Part shown: piece by piece, positions 36,254-46,268 of the stretch
Layout of the letters: every line of letters starts with the position of its first letter
Position numbering within the stretch: position 1 is the first letter of the stretch
Source of the DNA: Paracoccus aeridis
GTDB taxonomy: Bacteria; Pseudomonadota; Alphaproteobacteria; Rhodobacterales; Rhodobacteraceae
Length of the DNA stretch: 52,976 bases
Direction of reading: 5' to 3'
NCBI RefSeq assembly: GCF_004923205.2
Contig: NZ_SELD02000029.1
Span: forward strand, 1 to 52,976
Notes under the pieces: generated by a model
The model's database searches: none
What the model was told of the DNA's origin: nothing
Seen by the model: only the letters and a program-made list of their open reading frames with translations
Position numbers and translations under genes: made by a program

Positions 36254-37261
36254 ATGATCCGTTTCATCCTCGGGCGCATCGCCTATCTCGTGCCGACGCT
36301 GATCGGCATCACCATCGTGGCCTTCGGCTTCGTGCGGGTGCTGCCAGGCGATCCGGTCCTGCTGATGGCGGGCGAGCGCGGCATGTCGCCCGAACGCTAT
36401 GCCGAGGTCAGCCGCCAGCTGGGCTTCGACCGCTCGCTGCCGGAACAATACCTCGACTATGTGTGGCGGCTGCTGCACGGCGACCTGGGCACCTCGCTGG
36501 TGACCAAGAAGCCGGTCCTGGCCGAGTTCCTGGCGCTGTTCCCGGCCACGGTCGAGCTGGCGCTCTGCGCGATCCTGCTGGCGGCGCTCATCGGCGTTCC
36601 GGCGGGCGTGCTGGCCGCGATCAAGCGCGGCAGCTGGTTCGACCAGATCACCATGGGCACCGCGCTGGTCGGCTATTCGATGCCGATCTTCTGGTGGGGC
36701 CTGCTGCTGATCATCTTCTTCTCCGGCATGCTCGGCTGGACGCCCGTGTCCGGGCGGATCTCGCTGCTGTACTTCTTCCCGCCCGTGACCGGGTTCATGC
36801 TGATCGACAGCCTGCTGTCGGGGCAGAAGGGCGCCTTCGCCTCGGCCGCGAGCCACCTGATCCTGCCCACGATCGTGCTGGCCACGATCCCGCTGGCCGT
36901 GATCGCCCGGCAGACCCGCAGCGCCATGCTGGAAGTGCTGGGCGAGGATTACGTCCGCACGGCGCGCGCCAAGGGGCTGCCCCCGCGCCGGGTGGTCGGG
37001 ATGCACGCGCTCAGGAACGCCCTCATCCCCGTCGTGACGACCATCGGCCTGCAGATCGGCGTGCTGATGGCCGGCGCCATCCTGACCGAGACGATCTTCA
37101 GCTGGCCCGGGATCGGCAAGTGGATGGTCGAGTCGATCTCGCGGCGCGACTATCCCGTGGTGCAGGGCGGCCTGCTGCTGATCGCGGTGATCGTGATGGT
37201 CGTGAACCTGCTGGTGGATCTGCTCTACGGGCTGATCAACCCCCGCATCCGGCATCGTTGA
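36254..37261 (+). CDS. dppB: Dipeptide ABC transporter permease DppB
   Basis: 335 aa, six predicted membrane helices. The N-terminus MIRFILGRIAYLVPTLIGITI and VLPGDPVLLMAGERGMSPE are typical of DppB. The EAA-loop RQTRSAMLEVLGEDYVRTARAKG contacts the ATPases. A periplasmic insertion between helices 3 and 4 is as usual. It follows dppA by 59 bases. Confidence 0.92.
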   Translation: MIRFILGRIAYLVPTLIGITIVAFGFVRVLPGDPVLLMAGERGMSPERYAEVSRQLGFDRSLPEQYLDYVWRLLHGDLGTSLVTKKPVLAEFLALFPATVELALCAILLAALIGVPAGVLAAIKRGSWFDQITMGTALVGYSMPIFWWGLLLIIFFSGMLGWTPVSGRISLLYFFPPVTGFMLIDSLLSGQKGAFASAASHLILPTIVLATIPLAVIARQTRSAMLEVLGEDYVRTARAKGLPPRRVVGMHALRNALIPVVTTIGLQIGVLMAGAILTETIFSWPGIGKWMVESISRRDYPVVQGGLLLIAVIVMVVNLLVDLLYGLINPRIRHR

Positions 37262-37271
37262 AAGGCCCGCC

Positions 37272-38183
37272 ATGACCGATTCCGTCGACCTTGAAGCCGA
37301 TGCACCGAACAGCGGCGGGCTGCGCGACAGCCTGCGCGAGTTCTGGTTCTACTTCTCCGGCAACCGCGGCGCGGTTCTGGGGCTGGTCGTCTTCGTGCTG
37401 CTGGTGCTGCTGGCGCTGCTGGCGCCGGTGATCGCGCCGCACAGCCCGACCATGCAGTACCGCGACGCGATCCTGCTGCCCCCCGCCTGGGCCGAGGGCG
37501 GCCGTTCGGGCTTCTGGCTCGGGACCGACGCGGTCGGGCGCGACATGCTCTCGCGGCTTCTCTACGGCGCGCGCTTCTCGCTGTTCATCGGGGTGGTGGT
37601 CGTCAGCATCGCGCTGGTCTTCGGCGTCGTGACCGGGCTCCTGGCCGGGTTCTTCGGCGGCTGGGTCGACGCCGTGGCGATGCGGCTGATGGACATCATC
37701 CTCGCCTTCCCCTCGCTTCTGCTGGCGCTGGTACTGGTGGCGGTGCTGGGACCGGGCCTGACCAACGCGATGATCGCCATTGCCCTGGTCCTGCAGCCGC
37801 ACTTCGCGCGTCTGACGCGGGCCGCCGTCCTGGCCGAGAAGAACCGCGAATACGTCGTGGCGGCGCGGGTCGCGGGCGCCGGTTCCATGTGGCTGATGTT
37901 CCGCACGATCCTGCCCAACTGCCTCGCGCCGCTCATCGTGCAGGGCACCATGAGCTTCTCGAACGCCATCCTCGACGCCGCGGCGCTCGGCTTTCTCGGC
38001 ATGGGCGCGCAGCCGCCGACGCCCGAATGGGGCACCATGCTGGCAGAGGCGCGCGAGTTCATCCTGCGCGCCTGGTGGGTCGTGACGCTGCCCGGCCTCG
38101 CGATCCTGCTGACGGTGCTGGCGATCAACCTGATGGGCGACGGGCTGCGCGACGCCCTCGATCCCAAGCTGAAGCGGAGCTGA
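37272..38183 (+). CDS. dppC: Dipeptide ABC transporter permease DppC
   Basis: 303 aa with an N-terminal soluble leader (about 30 residues) and [18 protein letters not shown] as the first helix, typical of DppC/OppC. HSPTMQYR and [19 protein letters not shown] are the conserved periplasmic segments, and [18 protein letters not shown] the EAA loop. It pairs with DppB, 10 bases downstream of it. Confidence 0.92.
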   Translation: MTDSVDLEADAPNSGGLRDSLREFWFYFSGNRGAVLGLVVFVLLVLLALLAPVIAPHSPTMQYRDAILLPPAWAEGGRSGFWLGTDAVGRDMLSRLLYGARFSLFIGVVVVSIALVFGVVTGLLAGFFGGWVDAVAMRLMDIILAFPSLLLALVLVAVLGPGLTNAMIAIALVLQPHFARLTRAAVLAEKNREYVVAARVAGAGSMWLMFRTILPNCLAPLIVQGTMSFSNAILDAAALGFLGMGAQPPTPEWGTMLAEAREFILRAWWVVTLPGLAILLTVLAINLMGDGLRDALDPKLKRS

Positions 38184-38185
38184 GC

Positions 38186-39064
38186 ATGGCGTCCACCTCC
38201 TCCCCCGCCGAGGGCCCGCTTCTCGACATCCGCAACCTGCGCGTGGCCTTCGACACCGCGGCCGGTCCGTTCCTCGCCGTGGACGGCATCGACGTGCAGG
38301 TGTCGCCGCGCGAGGTTCTGGCCATCGTCGGCGAAAGCGGCTCGGGCAAGTCGGTGTCGATGCTGGCCGTGATGGGCCTGCTGCCGGGTTCGGCCACGGT
38401 CACCGCCGACGCGATGACCTTCGACGGGCGCGACCTGATGGCCATGACCCCGGCCCAGAAACGCACCATCATCGGCCGCGACATCGCCATGATCTTCCAG
38501 GAGCCGATGGCCTCGCTGAACCCCAGCTTCACGGTCGGCTTCCAGATCGAGGAGGTGCTGCGCCAGCATCTCGGCCTCAAGGGCCGGGCGGCGCGGGCGC
38601 GGGCGGTGGAACTGCTGACCCAGGTCGGCATCCCGGAACCGGAAAGCCGCCTCGCCAGCTACCCCCACCAGATGTCGGGCGGCCAGTGCCAGCGGGTGAT
38701 GATCGCCATGGCCATCGCGTGCGAGCCGCGCCTGCTGATCGCGGACGAGCCGACCACCGCGCTGGACGTGACGATCCAGAAGCAGATCCTCGACCTGCTG
38801 ATGCAGTTGCAGGCCGACCGCGGCATGGGGCTGATCCTCATCACCCACGACATGGGCGTCGTCGCCGAGACCGCCGACCGCGTCGTGGTCCAGTACCGCG
38901 GCCGCAAGATGGAGGAGGCCGACGTGCTGACCCTGTTCGAACGCCCGTCCACGGCCTACACCCGCGCGCTGCTGGCGGCCCTGCCGGAAAACGCCACCGG
39001 CGACCGCCTGCCCACGGTGGACGAACTCATGGCGGCCGACAACCGGACGGAGGGCGCGCGATGA
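38186..39064 (+). CDS. dppD: Dipeptide ABC transporter ATPase DppD
   Basis: 292 aa, slightly short of the usual 325. Walker [10 protein letters not shown]-loop [10 protein letters not shown], signature MSGGQCQRV, Walker [13 protein letters not shown] and switch ITHDMG. The C-terminal oligopeptide-transporter extension, which in many relatives carries a Cys-rich iron-sulfur motif, is cut down to about 40 residues and has no cysteines. It begins 2 bases after dppC and overlaps dppF by 4. Confidence 0.9.
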   Translation: MASTSSPAEGPLLDIRNLRVAFDTAAGPFLAVDGIDVQVSPREVLAIVGESGSGKSVSMLAVMGLLPGSATVTADAMTFDGRDLMAMTPAQKRTIIGRDIAMIFQEPMASLNPSFTVGFQIEEVLRQHLGLKGRAARARAVELLTQVGIPEPESRLASYPHQMSGGQCQRVMIAMAIACEPRLLIADEPTTALDVTIQKQILDLLMQLQADRGMGLILITHDMGVVAETADRVVVQYRGRKMEEADVLTLFERPSTAYTRALLAALPENATGDRLPTVDELMAADNRTEGAR

Positions 39065-39903
39065 CCGACTACGTCGTCGAAGGCCGCGGCATCACCCGCG
39101 ACTACGTGACAAGCGGCGGCCTGTTCGGCGCGGCGAAGACCGTGCGGGCGCTGAAGGGCATCGACTTCGCCGTCGAGCGCGGCAAGACGCTGGCCGTCGT
39201 CGGCGAAAGCGGCTGCGGCAAGTCCACGCTCGCGCGGATCATCACCCTTATCGATCCCGCGACCAGCGGCCAGCTGCTGATCGAGGGCAAGCCCGTCGAT
39301 ATCGCCAAGGGCGGCCTCACCCGCGAGATGCGCTCAGCCGTGCAGATCGTGTTCCAGAACCCGTATGGCAGCCTGAACCCGCGCCAGAAGGTCGGCGAGG
39401 TCCTGACCGAGCCGCTGCGCCTGCGCGGCGGCGTCCCGTCGGCCGACCGTCGCCGCCGCGCGATGGCGATGCTGGAACGGGTGGGGCTGAAGCCCGAGCA
39501 CTACAACCGCTTCCCGCACATGTTCTCGGGCGGGCAGCGCCAGCGCATCGCGATCGCCCGCGCGCTGATGCTGAACCCGGCACTGCTGGTCCTCGACGAA
39601 CCCGTGAGCGCCCTCGACCTGTCGGTGCAGGCGCAGGTGCTGAACCTGCTGAAGGACCTGCAGGACGAATTCGGGCTGACCTATGTCTTCATCAGCCACG
39701 ATCTCAGCGTCGTGCGCTACCTGGCCGACCGGGTGATGGTGCTGTGGAACGGCACCGTGGTCGAGGAGGGCACGCGCGACGCGCTGTTCTCGGCGCCGCA
39801 GCACGACTATACGCGCAAGCTGTTCGCGGCGACGCCCGAGGCGGACCTGGACGCGATCCGCGCGCGGGTCGAGCGGCGCCGGCTGGAGCGGACGGCGGGC
39901 TGA
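39061..39903 (+). CDS. dppF: Dipeptide ABC transporter ATPase DppF
   Basis: 280 aa from an ATG that overlaps the dppD stop (ATGA). Walker [11 protein letters not shown]-loop [16 protein letters not shown], signature [15 protein letters not shown], Walker [13 protein letters not shown] and switch FISHDLSVV. It is short at the C-terminus (ends about 15 residues after ATPEADLDA), lacking the usual Cys motif as in dppD. It is the last gene of the peptide operon. Confidence 0.9.
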   Translation: MTDYVVEGRGITRDYVTSGGLFGAAKTVRALKGIDFAVERGKTLAVVGESGCGKSTLARIITLIDPATSGQLLIEGKPVDIAKGGLTREMRSAVQIVFQNPYGSLNPRQKVGEVLTEPLRLRGGVPSADRRRRAMAMLERVGLKPEHYNRFPHMFSGGQRQRIAIARALMLNPALLVLDEPVSALDLSVQAQVLNLLKDLQDEFGLTYVFISHDLSVVRYLADRVMVLWNGTVVEEGTRDALFSAPQHDYTRKLFAATPEADLDAIRARVERRRLERTAG

Positions 39904-40232
39904 CCGACGGGCCGGCCGGCACGCTGCGCTTCAACGCCCCGCTTGCGACGCAGGAACTCCGATACGCAAGAGAATCGCGGCGACGGGATGGCCTGACCTT
40001 GGATCTTCCTCCGGATCCACTGCAGCCGGGCCAGTCCGGACACCGCCTGCCCGATAAAGCTTGCCCGAAGTCTGCGGCATGACGTGCCCGAGGTGCCGGA
40101 ATGACCGGAACGCTCGGGCACGAACTCACGCCTGCTGCCCCGACGACAGGGAAGATCAGCGCAACCGGATGCGGGGATGCCGGGTCGCGGGATCACGGCG
40201 AACCGCTGGCCGGGCGAGCCCTTGCGCCTTCC
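39904..40232. other. Intergenic stretch with a long inverted repeat
   Basis: 329 bases between the convergent dppF and heme-receptor genes, with no protein-like frame. GTGCCCGAG (40084-40092) pairs with CTCGGGCAC (40113-40121), and inside the loop CCGG/CCGG can pair again, giving a two-tier hairpin. The position between two convergent genes fits a bidirectional terminator, although no T or A run flanks it. Confidence 0.45.
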
Positions 40233-42260
40233 TCAGAACGCCCGCGTCACCGACACCGAAAGGTTGCGGCCCGGCGCCGGGCCGGTGGTCCATGTCGCAG
40301 GCACGTAGGTCTTGTCGAACGCGTTGTCGATGCCGAACCGCATCTCGACACCCGCGAGCGAACCCTGCTGCGGGGACCAGATCGCGAAAAGGTCGTGGAC
40401 CGCATAGCCCCCGCGATGCGTCCCGTCGGCCTTGTCGCGGCCGGCGGCGAAGGTGCTGAAGCCGCCGACCTTCCAGGCCGGGCCCGCCTGCCACGAGGCG
40501 CCGATGCCGATGCGGTCGTTGGGCAGCGAATCCACGACCTCGCCGTCGCCGTCTTCCCCGTCCACCAAGGACAGGCCGGCGTTCAGCGACAGCGCGCCGT
40601 TGGCGTAGCTCGCCTCGATCTCGCCGCCGTGCAGGGTCACCTCGGCCACGTTGACATAGGCCGGCACCGGGAAGGGCGCGTTGGTGCGGGTGATGCGGTC
40701 GGTGATGTCGTTGCGGAACAGCGTGACCTTGACCGCCGCCTCGTCGCCCGCGCCGAACAGGTCCTGTCCGCGCCACGAAAGGCCGATCTCGGCGTTCACG
40801 CCGCGCTCGGGCTTGAGGCCGGGTGACGGCGCGCCGCCCATGAAGCTGTCGTAAAGCTCGTCGGCGGTCGGCAGCCGCCCGACCCGCGCGAGCGAGCCGA
40901 ACGCCGACCAGCTGTCATTCAGGCGATAGATCGCGGCGACCTGCGGCTCGACGGCGCTCTCGCTGACCTTTTCGTCCGTCGCGGTGACGCTGCCGGCCGG
41001 CGTCGTCTGCTGATGCTCGATGCGCAGCCCCGTGCTGACCGTCAGCCGTCCCGTGGTCAGTTCCGACAGCGCATAGACGGCCTGCCGGTCGGTCGTCGCC
41101 TCGGGATGCGAGGACGAGGGCACGCTCGAGCTGCGGTCCTGGGTCGAGATCTCGGCCCCGAACGTCAGGAAATGCTCGACCCCGCTTGTGGACAGGTCGG
41201 CCACGTTGACCGCCTTGAGCTTCCACAGCTCATACGCGCGCTCGCCCAGCAGGGTGGGCATGATCGGCTCGTCTGGATCGTTGCCCTGCCGGATCCGCTT
41301 CAGCGTGTCGCTGTAGGACAGCGTCACCGCGAGATCGACGAAGGGGTTGTCCGCGGGATCGTATTCCCAGATCGCGCGCGCCGTGTGGTCCTCGGTCAGG
41401 ATGTCGCCGACCCCCCAGCCCGAAAAGCCGGGAAACAGGCCGGTCTGCGGTCCTTCCTGCTGGTTGAAGTCCTGATCCTCGCCGTCCGCGCGAAGGCCGA
41501 CATAGCTGAAGCGCAGCCGATGTTCGTCGTTCAGGTCGTGGTTCAGCTTCAGCAGCAGGTTCGGCGCCAGCGAGTTCGACCGGATCAGCCGCTTCCCGTC
41601 CGGGTCCGTGCTGTCGCCCAGGTCGCGCAGCGCGAAGGCAGCGAGCGCCGTCGTCCGCTCGCCCGCGCGCCAGGCGGTGGCGATGCTGCCGAAGCGCGTG
41701 TCGGGGTTCGTGGCGTAGCCCAGCCTGACGCGGCCGGCGACGTTGCGGTCGCCGGTCAGCAGGTCCTCGGGCTCGATCGTGTCCATCGCGATGACGCCGC
41801 CGAGGGCGCCCGAGCCGTAGAGGGTGGACGACCCCGGCCCCCGCAGCACCTCGACCCGCTTGAGGAAGTCGGGTTCCACGAACAGCGAGCCCTGCCGGTA
41901 GCTCTCGTAGTATTTCTGCTCGCCGTCCAGCAGCTGCACGATCGACGATTCCGACGCGGCGATCCCCTCGCCCACGCCGCGGATGTTGAACGACTGCCCG
42001 AAGAAGCTGGACGAGCCGACGCCGGACACGCCCGGCACGACGTCCAGCACGTCGCCGATGGTGGCGGGTCCGATCGCCGCCAGTTCCTCGTCGTCGATCA
42101 CCGTCACCGCCTGCGGCACGCCCGAGGCGACGCGCGGCTGACCCGCGCGCAGGACGATGGTGTCCAGTGTCATTCTGTCGGCTTCCTGCGCCGGGGCAGT
42201 CAGCGGGGTCAGGAAGGCGGCACCGGCAAGCAGCACGGCGCGGCGGGCAGTCACGGTCAT
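40233..42260 (-). CDS. hmuR: TonB-dependent heme/hemoglobin outer-membrane receptor
   Basis: 675 aa. Signal peptide (ARRAVLLAGAAFLTPLTAPA), a plug domain with SFNIRGVGEG and VEVLRGPGSSTLYGSGALGGVIAM, then a 22-strand barrel ending in VSVTRAF with the required C-terminal Phe. The heme-receptor motif pair is recognisable in modified form: RVGRLPTADELYDSF for FRAP...ELY and SPGLKPERG for NPNL. The divergent hmuSTUV genes support heme import. The 161-base shared upstream region contains an inverted repeat. Confidence 0.87.
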   Translation of the reverse strand: MTVTARRAVLLAGAAFLTPLTAPAQEADRMTLDTIVLRAGQPRVASGVPQAVTVIDDEELAAIGPATIGDVLDVVPGVSGVGSSSFFGQSFNIRGVGEGIAASESSIVQLLDGEQKYYESYRQGSLFVEPDFLKRVEVLRGPGSSTLYGSGALGGVIAMDTIEPEDLLTGDRNVAGRVRLGYATNPDTRFGSIATAWRAGERTTALAAFALRDLGDSTDPDGKRLIRSNSLAPNLLLKLNHDLNDEHRLRFSYVGLRADGEDQDFNQQEGPQTGLFPGFSGWGVGDILTEDHTARAIWEYDPADNPFVDLAVTLSYSDTLKRIRQGNDPDEPIMPTLLGERAYELWKLKAVNVADLSTSGVEHFLTFGAEISTQDRSSSVPSSSHPEATTDRQAVYALSELTTGRLTVSTGLRIEHQQTTPAGSVTATDEKVSESAVEPQVAAIYRLNDSWSAFGSLARVGRLPTADELYDSFMGGAPSPGLKPERGVNAEIGLSWRGQDLFGAGDEAAVKVTLFRNDITDRITRTNAPFPVPAYVNVAEVTLHGGEIEASYANGALSLNAGLSLVDGEDGDGEVVDSLPNDRIGIGASWQAGPAWKVGGFSTFAAGRDKADGTHRGGYAVHDLFAIWSPQQGSLAGVEMRFGIDNAFDKTYVPATWTTGPAPGRNLSVSVTRAF

Positions 42261-42275
42261 CTTTTGGCTCCCATT

Positions 42276-42306
42276 GCCACGAAGGATTACAGGGACTCTT
42301 CGTGGC
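42276..42306. promoter_or_regulatory. Inverted repeat in the hmuR-hmuS control region
   Basis: GCCACGAAG (42276-42284) and CTTCGTGGC (42298-42306) are a perfect 9-bp inverted repeat with a 13-base spacer, 16 bases upstream of the receptor start. It could be an operator for an iron or heme regulator or an RNA hairpin in the receptor leader. It does not match the Fur or Irr box patterns I know. Confidence 0.4.
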
Positions 42307-42421
42307 TGCGGGGGGCGGCTGCGGGTTCCGTCTTGCGCTGGGTAGAGAATCCGATAGTTTCAGTCAAGAACCTGCCGCGCCGGTTCGATGCGGCGCGCAA
42401 GTGGAGCCCCGGAAGGACGAC

Positions 42422-43474
42422 ATGACCGATCAAAGCCCGATCCAGACCGCTGCCGACCCATCTGCCCTGCGTGCCGCGCTGGCGGATTCGACCGTCCGCC
42501 CGCATGACCTCGCCGCCAATCTCGGCGTCCCCGAAGGCGCGCTGGTCGCCGCCCGCGTGGGCCACGGCGCGCTGCGGATCGACGCCACGCCCGACCGGCT
42601 GATCCCGCTGGTCGAGCCCCTGGGCGAGGTCATGGCGCTGACCCGCAACCCGTCCTGCGTGATCGAGAAGGTCGGCGTCTATCGCGCCTACCACCCCGGC
42701 AACCACGCCGCGATGACGCTGGACAAGGACATCGACCTGCGCATCTTCCCGTCGCGGTGGGTCCATGCCTTCGCGGTCGAGCTGCCGGGCGAAGCCGGCC
42801 CGCGCCGTTCGGTGCAGGTGTTCGATGCGGCAGGCGACGCGGTCCACAAGATCCACCTGCGCGCCGGGTCCGACCTTGCCGCGTGGGAGACGCTGAAGGG
42901 TGCGCTGGCCGTCGAGGATCAGTCGGACAGTGCGACCTTCACCCCCCGCGCCGCCGTCGAACCGGCGAAATCCGCGCCGGACAAGGTCGACATCCTGCGG
43001 CGCGAATGGACCCGGATGACCGACACGCACCAGTTCAACGCGCTGGTCCGCAAGATGAAGATGAACCGCCTCGGCGCCTACCGCGTCGCGGGCGCGCCCT
43101 TCACCCGCCCGCTTAGCCCCGATGCGCTGGCGCTGCTCCTGGAACAGCTGGCGGGCGACGGCATGGGGTCGATGATCTTCGTCGGCAACATGGGCTGCAT
43201 CGAGATCCATTCCGGCCCTGTCCACACGCTGAAGCCGATGGGGCCGTGGCTGAACGTCCTGGACGAGCGGTTCAACCTGCACCTGCGCGCCGACCACGTG
43301 GCCGAGGTGTGGGCGGTGGACAAGCCCACCCAGCGCGGCCCCGCGATCTCGGTCGAGGCGTTCGACGCGGCAGGCTCGCTGATCCTGCAGGTCTTCGGCC
43401 TGCGCGCCGACCGGGGCGGCGATCCCGACGCATGGGCGGCGCGTGTCGCAGCCCTGCCGGGGCTTGCGGCGTGA
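42422..43474 (+). CDS. hmuS: Hemin-degrading / heme-trafficking factor HmuS (HemS family)
   Basis: 350 aa made of two similar halves, as usual for HemS. First half: GVYRAYHPGNHAAMTLDKDIDLRIFPSRW, with VHKIHLRAGSD. Second half: MIFVGNMGCIEIHSGPVHTLKPMGPWLNVLDERFNLHLR. It binds imported heme in the cytoplasm and passes it on or degrades it to free iron. GGAAGG precedes the ATG. It is first in the hmuSTUV run, and its stop overlaps the hmuT GTG. Confidence 0.9.
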   Translation: MTDQSPIQTAADPSALRAALADSTVRPHDLAANLGVPEGALVAARVGHGALRIDATPDRLIPLVEPLGEVMALTRNPSCVIEKVGVYRAYHPGNHAAMTLDKDIDLRIFPSRWVHAFAVELPGEAGPRRSVQVFDAAGDAVHKIHLRAGSDLAAWETLKGALAVEDQSDSATFTPRAAVEPAKSAPDKVDILRREWTRMTDTHQFNALVRKMKMNRLGAYRVAGAPFTRPLSPDALALLLEQLAGDGMGSMIFVGNMGCIEIHSGPVHTLKPMGPWLNVLDERFNLHLRADHVAEVWAVDKPTQRGPAISVEAFDAAGSLILQVFGLRADRGGDPDAWAARVAALPGLAA

Positions 43475-44316
43475 TCCGCGCCGTTCTCGGCCTCGCCCTT
43501 GCGCTGGCGCCGCTTGGGGCGGCGGCGCAGGACCGGGTGGTTTCGCTCGGCGGCTCGGTCACGGAAATCGTGGCGGCGCTTGGCGAGGGCGACCGGCTGG
43601 TCGGCCGCGACACCACCTCGACGGTGCCGGAGACCGTGCGCGCGCTGCCCGACCTCGGCTATGTCCGCGCGCTGTCGGCGGCAGGCGTGCTGTCGGTCCG
43701 CCCCGACCTGATCCTCGCCGAGGAAGGCGCGGGTCCGCCGGCCACTGTCGAACTGCTGCGATCCGGCGGCGTGCCCGTCGTCACCGTGCCCGATGCCTTC
43801 GATGCAAAAGGCGTGGCCGAGCGCATCCGTGTCGTGGGCGAGGCGCTCGGGGCCGGGGACCGGGCCGAGGCGCTCGCCGCGCGAGTGACCGCCGATCTGG
43901 CGCAAGTGGAAGCCGAGGCCGCAACCCGCCCGCACCCCCGCGTGCTGTTCGTGATGGCGGCGGATGGGGGACGCATCCTTGCCAGCGGCACCGGAACCGC
44001 GGCCGATGCGATGATACGGCTTGCGGGGGGCGTCAACGCCGTCGCCGGGTTCGAGGGCTACAAGCCGCTGACCAGCGAGGCGCTGGCAGGCGCCGCGCCC
44101 GAGGTGATCGTGACGATGAACCGCGGCGCCGCGGACCCGGAAAGCGAGCCCGACGACGACCGGGCGATCAGCAGTTTGCTGTCGAACCCGGCCCTGGCGG
44201 CGACCCCTGCGGGACGCGCGCGGCGGGTGGTGCGGATGGACGGGCTTTATCTTCTGGGCTTCGGTCCGCGCACCGCCGACGCCGTGCGCGACCTGTCCCG
44301 CGCCCTGGCGGAGTGA
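43471..44316 (+). CDS. hmuT: Periplasmic heme-binding protein HmuT
   Basis: 281 aa from a GTG at 43471 in GTGA overlap with the hmuS stop. The signal peptide follows directly (IRAVLGLALALAPLGAAA), which decides the start. Peripla_BP_2 fold with RVVSLGGSVTEIVAALGEGDRLVGRD and TSTVPETVRALPDLGYVRALSAAGVLS, typical of HmuT. The C-lobe has GGVNAVAGFEGYKPLTSEAL. It passes heme to the HmuUV importer. Confidence 0.92.
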   Translation: MIRAVLGLALALAPLGAAAQDRVVSLGGSVTEIVAALGEGDRLVGRDTTSTVPETVRALPDLGYVRALSAAGVLSVRPDLILAEEGAGPPATVELLRSGGVPVVTVPDAFDAKGVAERIRVVGEALGAGDRAEALAARVTADLAQVEAEAATRPHPRVLFVMAADGGRILASGTGTAADAMIRLAGGVNAVAGFEGYKPLTSEALAGAAPEVIVTMNRGAADPESEPDDDRAISSLLSNPALAATPAGRARRVVRMDGLYLLGFGPRTADAVRDLSRALAE

Positions 44317-45398
44317 CGGACGTGATCGCCGCAGATCCTGCCGCCCTTGGGATCCGGACCGACGGTGATCGCAGCGGGCTTGCCCGGCGCATGACGCTGG
44401 TGCTGGTCGCGGCGGTGCTGGCGGTGTCGCTTCTGTCGCTCGGCGCCGGGGCCTCGGGCGTGTCGCTGGTCGATACGCTTTCGGCGCTGGCGCGCGGCGA
44501 GGCGCTGAGCCCTTCCGACAGCCTCGTCCTGTTCCAGATCCGCCTGCCGCGCCTCGTGACGGGACTGCTGGTCGGCGCGGCGCTGGCCGTGTCGGGCGCG
44601 GTGATGCAGGGGCTGTTCCGCAACCCGCTGGCCGATCCGGGGCTGGTCGGCGTGTCCGCCGGCGCGGGCCTGGGGGCGATCACGGCCATCGTGCTCGGCG
44701 GCGCGCTGCCCCCCGCGCTCGCGGCTGCGGCCGGCGTAAATCTCGTTCCGCTCGCGGCCTTCTTCGGCGGGCTTGCGGCGACGCTGGTCCTTCATGCCAT
44801 CGCGTCACGACGAGGCCGGACCTCGGTCGCGACGATGCTGCTGGGCGGGATCGCCCTGGCGGCGCTGACCGGGGCAGCCTCGGGCCTGCTGATCTATCTC
44901 GCGGACGACAGCCAGCTGCGGACGCTGACCTTCTGGAGCATGGGCAGCCTCGCCGGGGCCAGCTGGCCGCAGCTCATCGCCGCAGGCCCGCTGATGATGG
45001 CGGCGCTGATCGCCGCGCCGTTCCTCGCGCGCGGGCTGAACGGCCTCGCTTTGGGAGAGGCCGCGGCCTTCCACATGGGCATGCCCGTCGAGCGCACCAA
45101 GCGCGTGGCCGTGCTGACCGTCGCCGCCTCGGTCGGCGCGGCGGTGGCGATATCCGGGGGGATCGGCTTCATCGGCCTGGTCGTGCCGCATCTCCTGCGG
45201 CTTGCGACCGGGCCGGATCACCGCCGCCTGCTGCCGAACGCGGCGCTTCTGGGGGCGGTGCTTCTGGTGCTGGCCGACCTCGTCAGCCGCACCATCGTCG
45301 CGCCCTCGGAACTGCCGATCGGCATCATCACGGCAATCGCGGGCGGACCGGTCTTCATCGCCATCCTGCTGCGCCAGCGCGGAGTGATGGACCTGTGA
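44313..45398 (+). CDS. hmuU: Heme ABC transporter permease HmuU
   Basis: 361 aa from a GTG at 44313 in GTGA overlap with hmuT. FecCD family, about ten helices. Landmarks are FQIRLPRLVTGLLVGAALAV, GAVMQGLFRNPLADPGLVGV, TFWSMGSLAGASWPQL and GFIGLVVPHLLRLATGPDHR, with ELPIGIITAIAGGPVFIAIL near the end. It forms the heme channel with HmuV. Confidence 0.92.
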   Translation: MTDVIAADPAALGIRTDGDRSGLARRMTLVLVAAVLAVSLLSLGAGASGVSLVDTLSALARGEALSPSDSLVLFQIRLPRLVTGLLVGAALAVSGAVMQGLFRNPLADPGLVGVSAGAGLGAITAIVLGGALPPALAAAAGVNLVPLAAFFGGLAATLVLHAIASRRGRTSVATMLLGGIALAALTGAASGLLIYLADDSQLRTLTFWSMGSLAGASWPQLIAAGPLMMAALIAAPFLARGLNGLALGEAAAFHMGMPVERTKRVAVLTVAASVGAAVAISGGIGFIGLVVPHLLRLATGPDHRRLLPNAALLGAVLLVLADLVSRTIVAPSELPIGIITAIAGGPVFIAILLRQRGVMDL

Positions 45399-46177
45399 CG
45401 CTGACCGTGCGCGATCTCTCCGTCAGGCTCGGCCGCCGCGACGTGCTGACCGGCATCGACCTGACCGCGCGGGAAGGCGAGGTCACCGCGATCATCGGCC
45501 CGAACGGCTCGGGCAAGACGACGCTGATGCGCGCGATCACGGGCGAGCTTCCCTCGACGGGCGGGCTGGCCCTGAACGGCCGCGACATCCGTTCGATGCC
45601 TGCGCCGCTGATGGCGACGATGCGGGCCGTGCTGGCGCAATCGACGCCGCTGTCCTTTCCCTTCACCGTGGCAGAGGTCGTGCGGCTCGGCGCCGAAGCG
45701 GGCGGCGCCACGAACGCCGCGGCAATCATCGAACGGTCCCTTGCCCGCGTGGATCTTGCGGGCTACGGCGGCCGCCTGTTCCAGCAGCTGTCGGGCGGCG
45801 AGCAGCAGCGCGTCCACCTGGCGCGGGTGCTGGCGCAGGCGGGATCGGCGGTCGGGCCCGACGGCCCGCGCTGGCTGCTGCTGGACGAGCCGGTGAGCAG
45901 CCTCGACATCGGCCACCAGCTGATGGTGATGCGGCTGGCCCGCGCCTTTGCCGCCGAGGGCGGCGGCGTGGTGGCGGTGCTGCACGACCTCAACCTGACG
46001 GCGGCCCATGCCGATCGCGTGCTGCTGCTGCAGGACGGCCGGGTCACGGCGCAGGGAACCCCGGCCGAGGTGCTGACGCCCGCGCGCCTTACCGTCGTCT
46101 ATGGCTGCAATCTGCAGGTACATCCGCTGCCGCCACGGGGCATGATAGTGCTGGCGAGGGAGGAAGCGGAGGCGTGA
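45395..46177 (+). CDS. hmuV: Heme ABC transporter ATPase HmuV
   Basis: 260 aa from a GTG at 45395 in GTGA overlap with hmuU. Walker A GPNGSGKTT, Q-loop LAQSTPLSFPFTVAEVVRLG, signature LSGGEQQRVHLARVLAQ, Walker B WLLLDEPVSSLD and switch VLHDLNLTAAHADRV. The insert SAVGPDGPRW before Walker B is normal for HmuV. It ends the heme-uptake operon. Confidence 0.92.
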   Translation: MTLTVRDLSVRLGRRDVLTGIDLTAREGEVTAIIGPNGSGKTTLMRAITGELPSTGGLALNGRDIRSMPAPLMATMRAVLAQSTPLSFPFTVAEVVRLGAEAGGATNAAAIIERSLARVDLAGYGGRLFQQLSGGEQQRVHLARVLAQAGSAVGPDGPRWLLLDEPVSSLDIGHQLMVMRLARAFAAEGGGVVAVLHDLNLTAAHADRVLLLQDGRVTAQGTPAEVLTPARLTVVYGCNLQVHPLPPRGMIVLAREEAEA

Positions 46178-46268
46178 CGCCTGGCTGCGCGGCGCCGCGC
46201 CCGCCGGATGGCCTGCTTTGCCCGAACCGGATCGCTGCCAGCACTCGTCGTGCCGGGCGCCCTGCCCT

